Shown here piece after piece: positions 61,237 through 64,000 of a DNA stretch of 64,000 nucleotides. Source of the DNA: Dasypus novemcinctus (lineage: Eukaryota > Chordata > Mammalia > Cingulata > Dasypodidae). The position numbers were made by a program, and so were the translations under genes. The stretch spans positions 71,253,147 through 71,317,146 of the forward strand of contig NC_080694.1 of assembly GCF_030445035.2 (NCBI RefSeq). The letters run 5' to 3'. The notes below the pieces were generated by a model. It saw only the letters and a list, made by a program, of their open reading frames with translations. It searched no databases and was not told where the DNA came from. Each line of letters starts with the position of its first letter. Positions within the stretch are counted from its first letter, which is position 1.

Positions 61237-61389
61237 GATAATATTTTATGTCCTAACATGTGGTCCATTTTAATTAACAATCCATGTGCACTTGATAAAA
61301 CTATGTGTTCTGCTATTATTGAGTGGAGATTTCTGTATACATCTGTTAGGTCTAGTTGTTTTATAGTATAGTTCAAGAGCTCTGTTTCT
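61237..61389 (-). mobile_element. Old split L1 ORF2, middle part
   Basis: The plus strand is the direct continuation of the sequence cut at 52417: 'tgtcctaacatgtggtcca', 'gtgcacttgataaaactatgtgttctgct', 'catctgttaggtctagttg'. It breaks again at the 15-bp TSD (61375-61389). Confidence 0.9.
61375..61389. repeat. Target-site duplication of the 0.94-kb insertion, left
   Basis: AAGAGCTCTGTTTCT, repeated exactly at 62333-62347. Confidence 0.95.
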
Positions 61390-62332
61390 GAGTCCCAGAG
61401 ACAAATACAGTAGAGACAACCCCAGGGATTGGTTCTGTTGAGGGCTACAGAGACCCACAGCTTCTATGGTCATGGCAGATGGAGTTCAGTGCCATCTCAG
61501 TTGGCCCTACATTGGAGTTTGTGTTTCTGTGTGATGGAGCTGGACGTAGATGTGATCTTTGTCCACATGTCTCTCCTTTTACTTTTACTGGAACTGAACT
61601 TGGTGCTGGGGTATACCCAGGGGACATGAATCTCTGGACTGAGCATGTGATAGCCAGACCCTGAGCCTCAACAGACTTGCAACTCCTACACTCTGATTTA
61701 TTGGACTTACCCCACTCATCTAACATGGAGGTGGAGAAGGTCAACCACCACACCAGGGAGCCAAGAGTTCCTACAACTGAAAGCAGGAGAATTCCATCCA
61801 GCATCCATGTGGAATCTAAGCCCCCTCGTGATATAGATGTGGAGTGGACACAACCATTCCAGGGTCCACAGGATGGAGGAATAGAGTATGTATTAGAGGG
61901 GACTTACTGATATTCTATTCATGAACTATTATGATTAGTAATTGGAGAAAATGTGGCATTGGTGTCGAGAAAGTGGCCATGGTGGCTCCTGGGGATAGGG
62001 AGTGGGGGGAAGAGATGTGATGTGGGGGCGTTTTTGGGACTTGGAGTTTTCCTGGGTGGTGCTGCAGGGACAGTTACCAGACATGGTATGTCCTCCCATG
62101 GCCCACTGGGTGGACTATGGGAGAGTGTGAACTATGATGTCGACCATTGACCATGAGGTGCAGTGGTGCTCAGAGATGTATTCACCAAGTGCAAAGAATG
62201 TCTCATGATGATATAGGAGGTTGTTGTTATGGGGGGAGGAGGAAGGGAGGGGGGTGTATTGGGATCTCATATTTTTTAATGTAATATTAAAAAAAAGACA
62301 AAAAATGTGTTACAATAAAAAAATAAATAAAA
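61390..62332 (+). mobile_element. L1 distal 3' module, 5'-truncated, with TSDs
   Basis: A 943-bp plus-strand copy that starts in mid-module and ends in an A-rich tail (62289-62334). The exact 15-bp TSD on both sides and the 5' truncation are the signature of L1-type insertion, and so show that the module is mobilised as the 3' end of a LINE-type transcript. The sense frame is open at 61953-62150 (DVGAFLGLGVFLGG, GPLGGLWESVNYDVDH), and another at 61677-61910 matches 44463-44248. Confidence 0.95.
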
Positions 62333-62347
62333 AAGAGCTCTGTTTCT
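62333..62347. repeat. Target-site duplication of the 0.94-kb insertion, right
   Basis: AAGAGCTCTGTTTCT, identical to 61375-61389. Confidence 0.95.
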
Positions 62348-62960
62348 TTATTGATCTTCTGTTCAGATATTCTATCCATTATTGAAAGTGATATGTTGGA
62401 ATCTCTCAGTATTATTGTAGAGTTGTTTATTTCTCCCTTAAATCCTGTAAAAATATGCTTTATATATTTTTGGCTCTATTGTGATTTGCGTATCTATTTA
62501 TAATTATTATATCTTCTTGATGAATTAATGCTTTATCAATATCTGTTTTACTTTGTCTCTTGTTAACAATTTTTACATAAAATCTACTTTATTTCTTAGT
62601 CATATAGCCATCCCAGCTCTCCTTTAGGGACTATTTGCATAGAGTATTTTTCTCCATCCTTTCACTTTCAACCTATTTGTGTCTTCTAGTCTAAAGTGAG
62701 TCTCTTGTAAGAAGCAGATAGTTGGTTCATGTTTTTTTAATTCATTTTGCCATTCTTTAATTTTTAATTGGTGAGTTTAATCCATTTACATTTTAATTGA
62801 TTATTGGTAGTGCAAGATTTATTTCTGTTATTTTGTTCTTTGTTTTCTGTATATCTCTTATCATTCTTGTACTTCCTTTCCTCTAATACTTTTCACCATA
62901 CATCACCTTGCATCACTGTAAATTATTTCACTACTATCTTCATCATTCTGAGGTCATATT
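62348..62960 (-). mobile_element. Old split L1 ORF2, 5' part (endonuclease region)
   Basis: Continues the split L1 after the second TSD: 'attgatcttctgttcagata', 'tcactttcaacctatttgtg', 'tgagtctcttgtaagaagcagata', 'tttaatccatttacatttt'. These are the antisense of the endonuclease half and the start of ORF2. Frames are closed. Confidence 0.85.
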
Positions 62961-64000
62961 TATTGAGACATTGAGAATAAGCAGAGATGTATTTTTTCTG
63001 TATTAGAATATGTTTCATTAGGGCACGTTTTTGTCTGTCATTGTTGGGGATTATATTTGCAGTTTTAGAAGAGTGACTAGCACATTGTAGGTATAGATAA
63101 CTGTTCACTGGACCAAACTGTCAGGAACAGATACACCAGCTCCTCCTCCAGGGGTGCCTCACCAAGGAGGGTGGCAAAGTCTTTAGCAATGCCTGCCACC
63201 AGGAACAGCCACCCAGGATCCCAGCCATCTCAGGCAACAGGTAAGATAACGCTTGCTCACATAGAGAAGAGAGAACAAGGTCAGCTTCAGGCAAGGGCAG
63301 GACTTCCCATGGTCTGCAGCCTAACTCCCCAGCCAACCAGGGAGAAGGTCTATGTGCACCTCGAGCTTGCATCACATTGCCAGGACCCTGCCCTGCCCAC
63401 ACCAGTGGGGTGGACTGGACACCCTACAGCTTAAAGACTACAACCTGACTGACTGCAGTGACCTGGGGTAAAGGGGGAGGAAGGCACAGGCAGGAACTAT
63501 CTCCAAGGGGAGCTTGACCTCAAGGCACTCCCGAAGAGTCACCCAAATTTGTCTACTCTTCCCAGGAACCAGGCTGACACAGACACAAGCACAGGGTTAA
63601 GTTGGGGGTCATGGGAAAGTAAGCTGTGCTCAGACCGTTCTGACTACAGTCCACACTCTGTCTTCCTGGGACTCCAAAAGACAAAGAAACAAGGCCACTA
63701 AACTCTCAGAATTCCCATCATCTGTGTCAGTAGTGAGCTGTGTCTCCCTGTGCAGCTCTAACAGATGTCACTTTCATGTACCTTTTTCAACCTTTAGCTA
63801 ACATTTGAGGAGGGCAACTCATAAGATTCTCCGTCTCCCCATCCTGCCTCTGTTGGGAGTTCTCTGCACTGGTACTTTAAGACCTTGGTCTGGAACACAG
63901 GTGTTCATGAGAGCATGACTGGCCAGGGGGTTCTGGGTCCTTGCTGATGACGCCCTTCAGAGGGGCAGTGCGCTGGCTGTGGACACATCTGCATTGGGAG
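62961..64000. other. Unassigned, more GC-rich sequence
   Basis: From about 63120 the base composition is clearly richer in G and C than the rest of the window. By position it could be the 5' UTR/ORF1 side of the old minus-strand L1 or unique DNA. Open frames on both strands (93 codons minus at 63402-63121; 87 codons plus at 63171-63434) overlap each other and resemble no protein I know. Confidence 0.35.

Noticed and set aside
63121-63434. Candidate exon pair in the GC-richer end of the window
   Set aside because: Frames on opposite strands overlap and neither resembles a protein I know; no promoter or splice evidence.

Overview
This window is a stretch of placental-mammal nuclear DNA, very probably from a xenarthran (armadillo or sloth). 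The basis is: LINE-1 (L1) retrotransposons of several ages, tRNA-derived SINEs that look like the armadillo DAS-SINE type (full copy at 49439-49746; others at 7.8-8.2, 10.0-10.1 and 37.9 kb), and two loci of olfactory receptor (OR) family 2. There is no operon-like organisation and no tRNA, rRNA or CRISPR array. Almost everything recognisable is retrotransposon-derived. The species assignment rests on recognising repeat types by eye, not on a database search.

Layout. 0-9 kb: an old plus-strand L1 (about 2.5-7.06 kb), then nested L1 3'-end pieces and a SINE. 9-13.5 kb: unassigned DNA, an (AT)29 microsatellite, a 3' half of a plus-strand L1 (10.86-12.42 kb) and, directly after it, a broken intron-poor copy of an ABCA-subfamily ABC transporter (12.44-13.19 kb). 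13.7-20.4 kb: three minus-strand copies of one L1-associated 3' module plus an old L1 piece. 22.35-23.31 kb: the only gene that looks intact, a minus-strand OR of 317 residues. 23.3-27.2 kb: nothing recognisable, then a 30-bp minisatellite. 27.6-32.7 kb: a plus-strand L1 from its reverse transcriptase onward with two successive 3' modules. 33-36.2 kb: probable endogenous-retrovirus remnants. 42.01-42.95 kb: an OR2B-like pseudogene. 43.9-62.9 kb: a dense same-strand pile of L1 3' modules, a SINE with clear target-site duplications (TSDs), and an 8.8-kb L1-containing insertion with TSDs that splits an older L1. 63-64 kb: more GC-rich, unassigned.

Main message. The sequence shared by about eleven segments here behaves as the far 3' end of a xenarthran L1 lineage. 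In the two best L1 copies, one on each strand, the L1 3' end is followed in the same orientation by the same roughly 1.7-kb module, and the last roughly 270 bp of that module resemble the last roughly 270 bp of the L1 3' UTR. The module also carries a sense-strand reading frame that recurs in several independently truncated copies. These are the observations I think most deserve follow-up. The genes do not form a pathway: one apparently usable chemoreceptor gene and one dead relative sit in a repeat-rich background.
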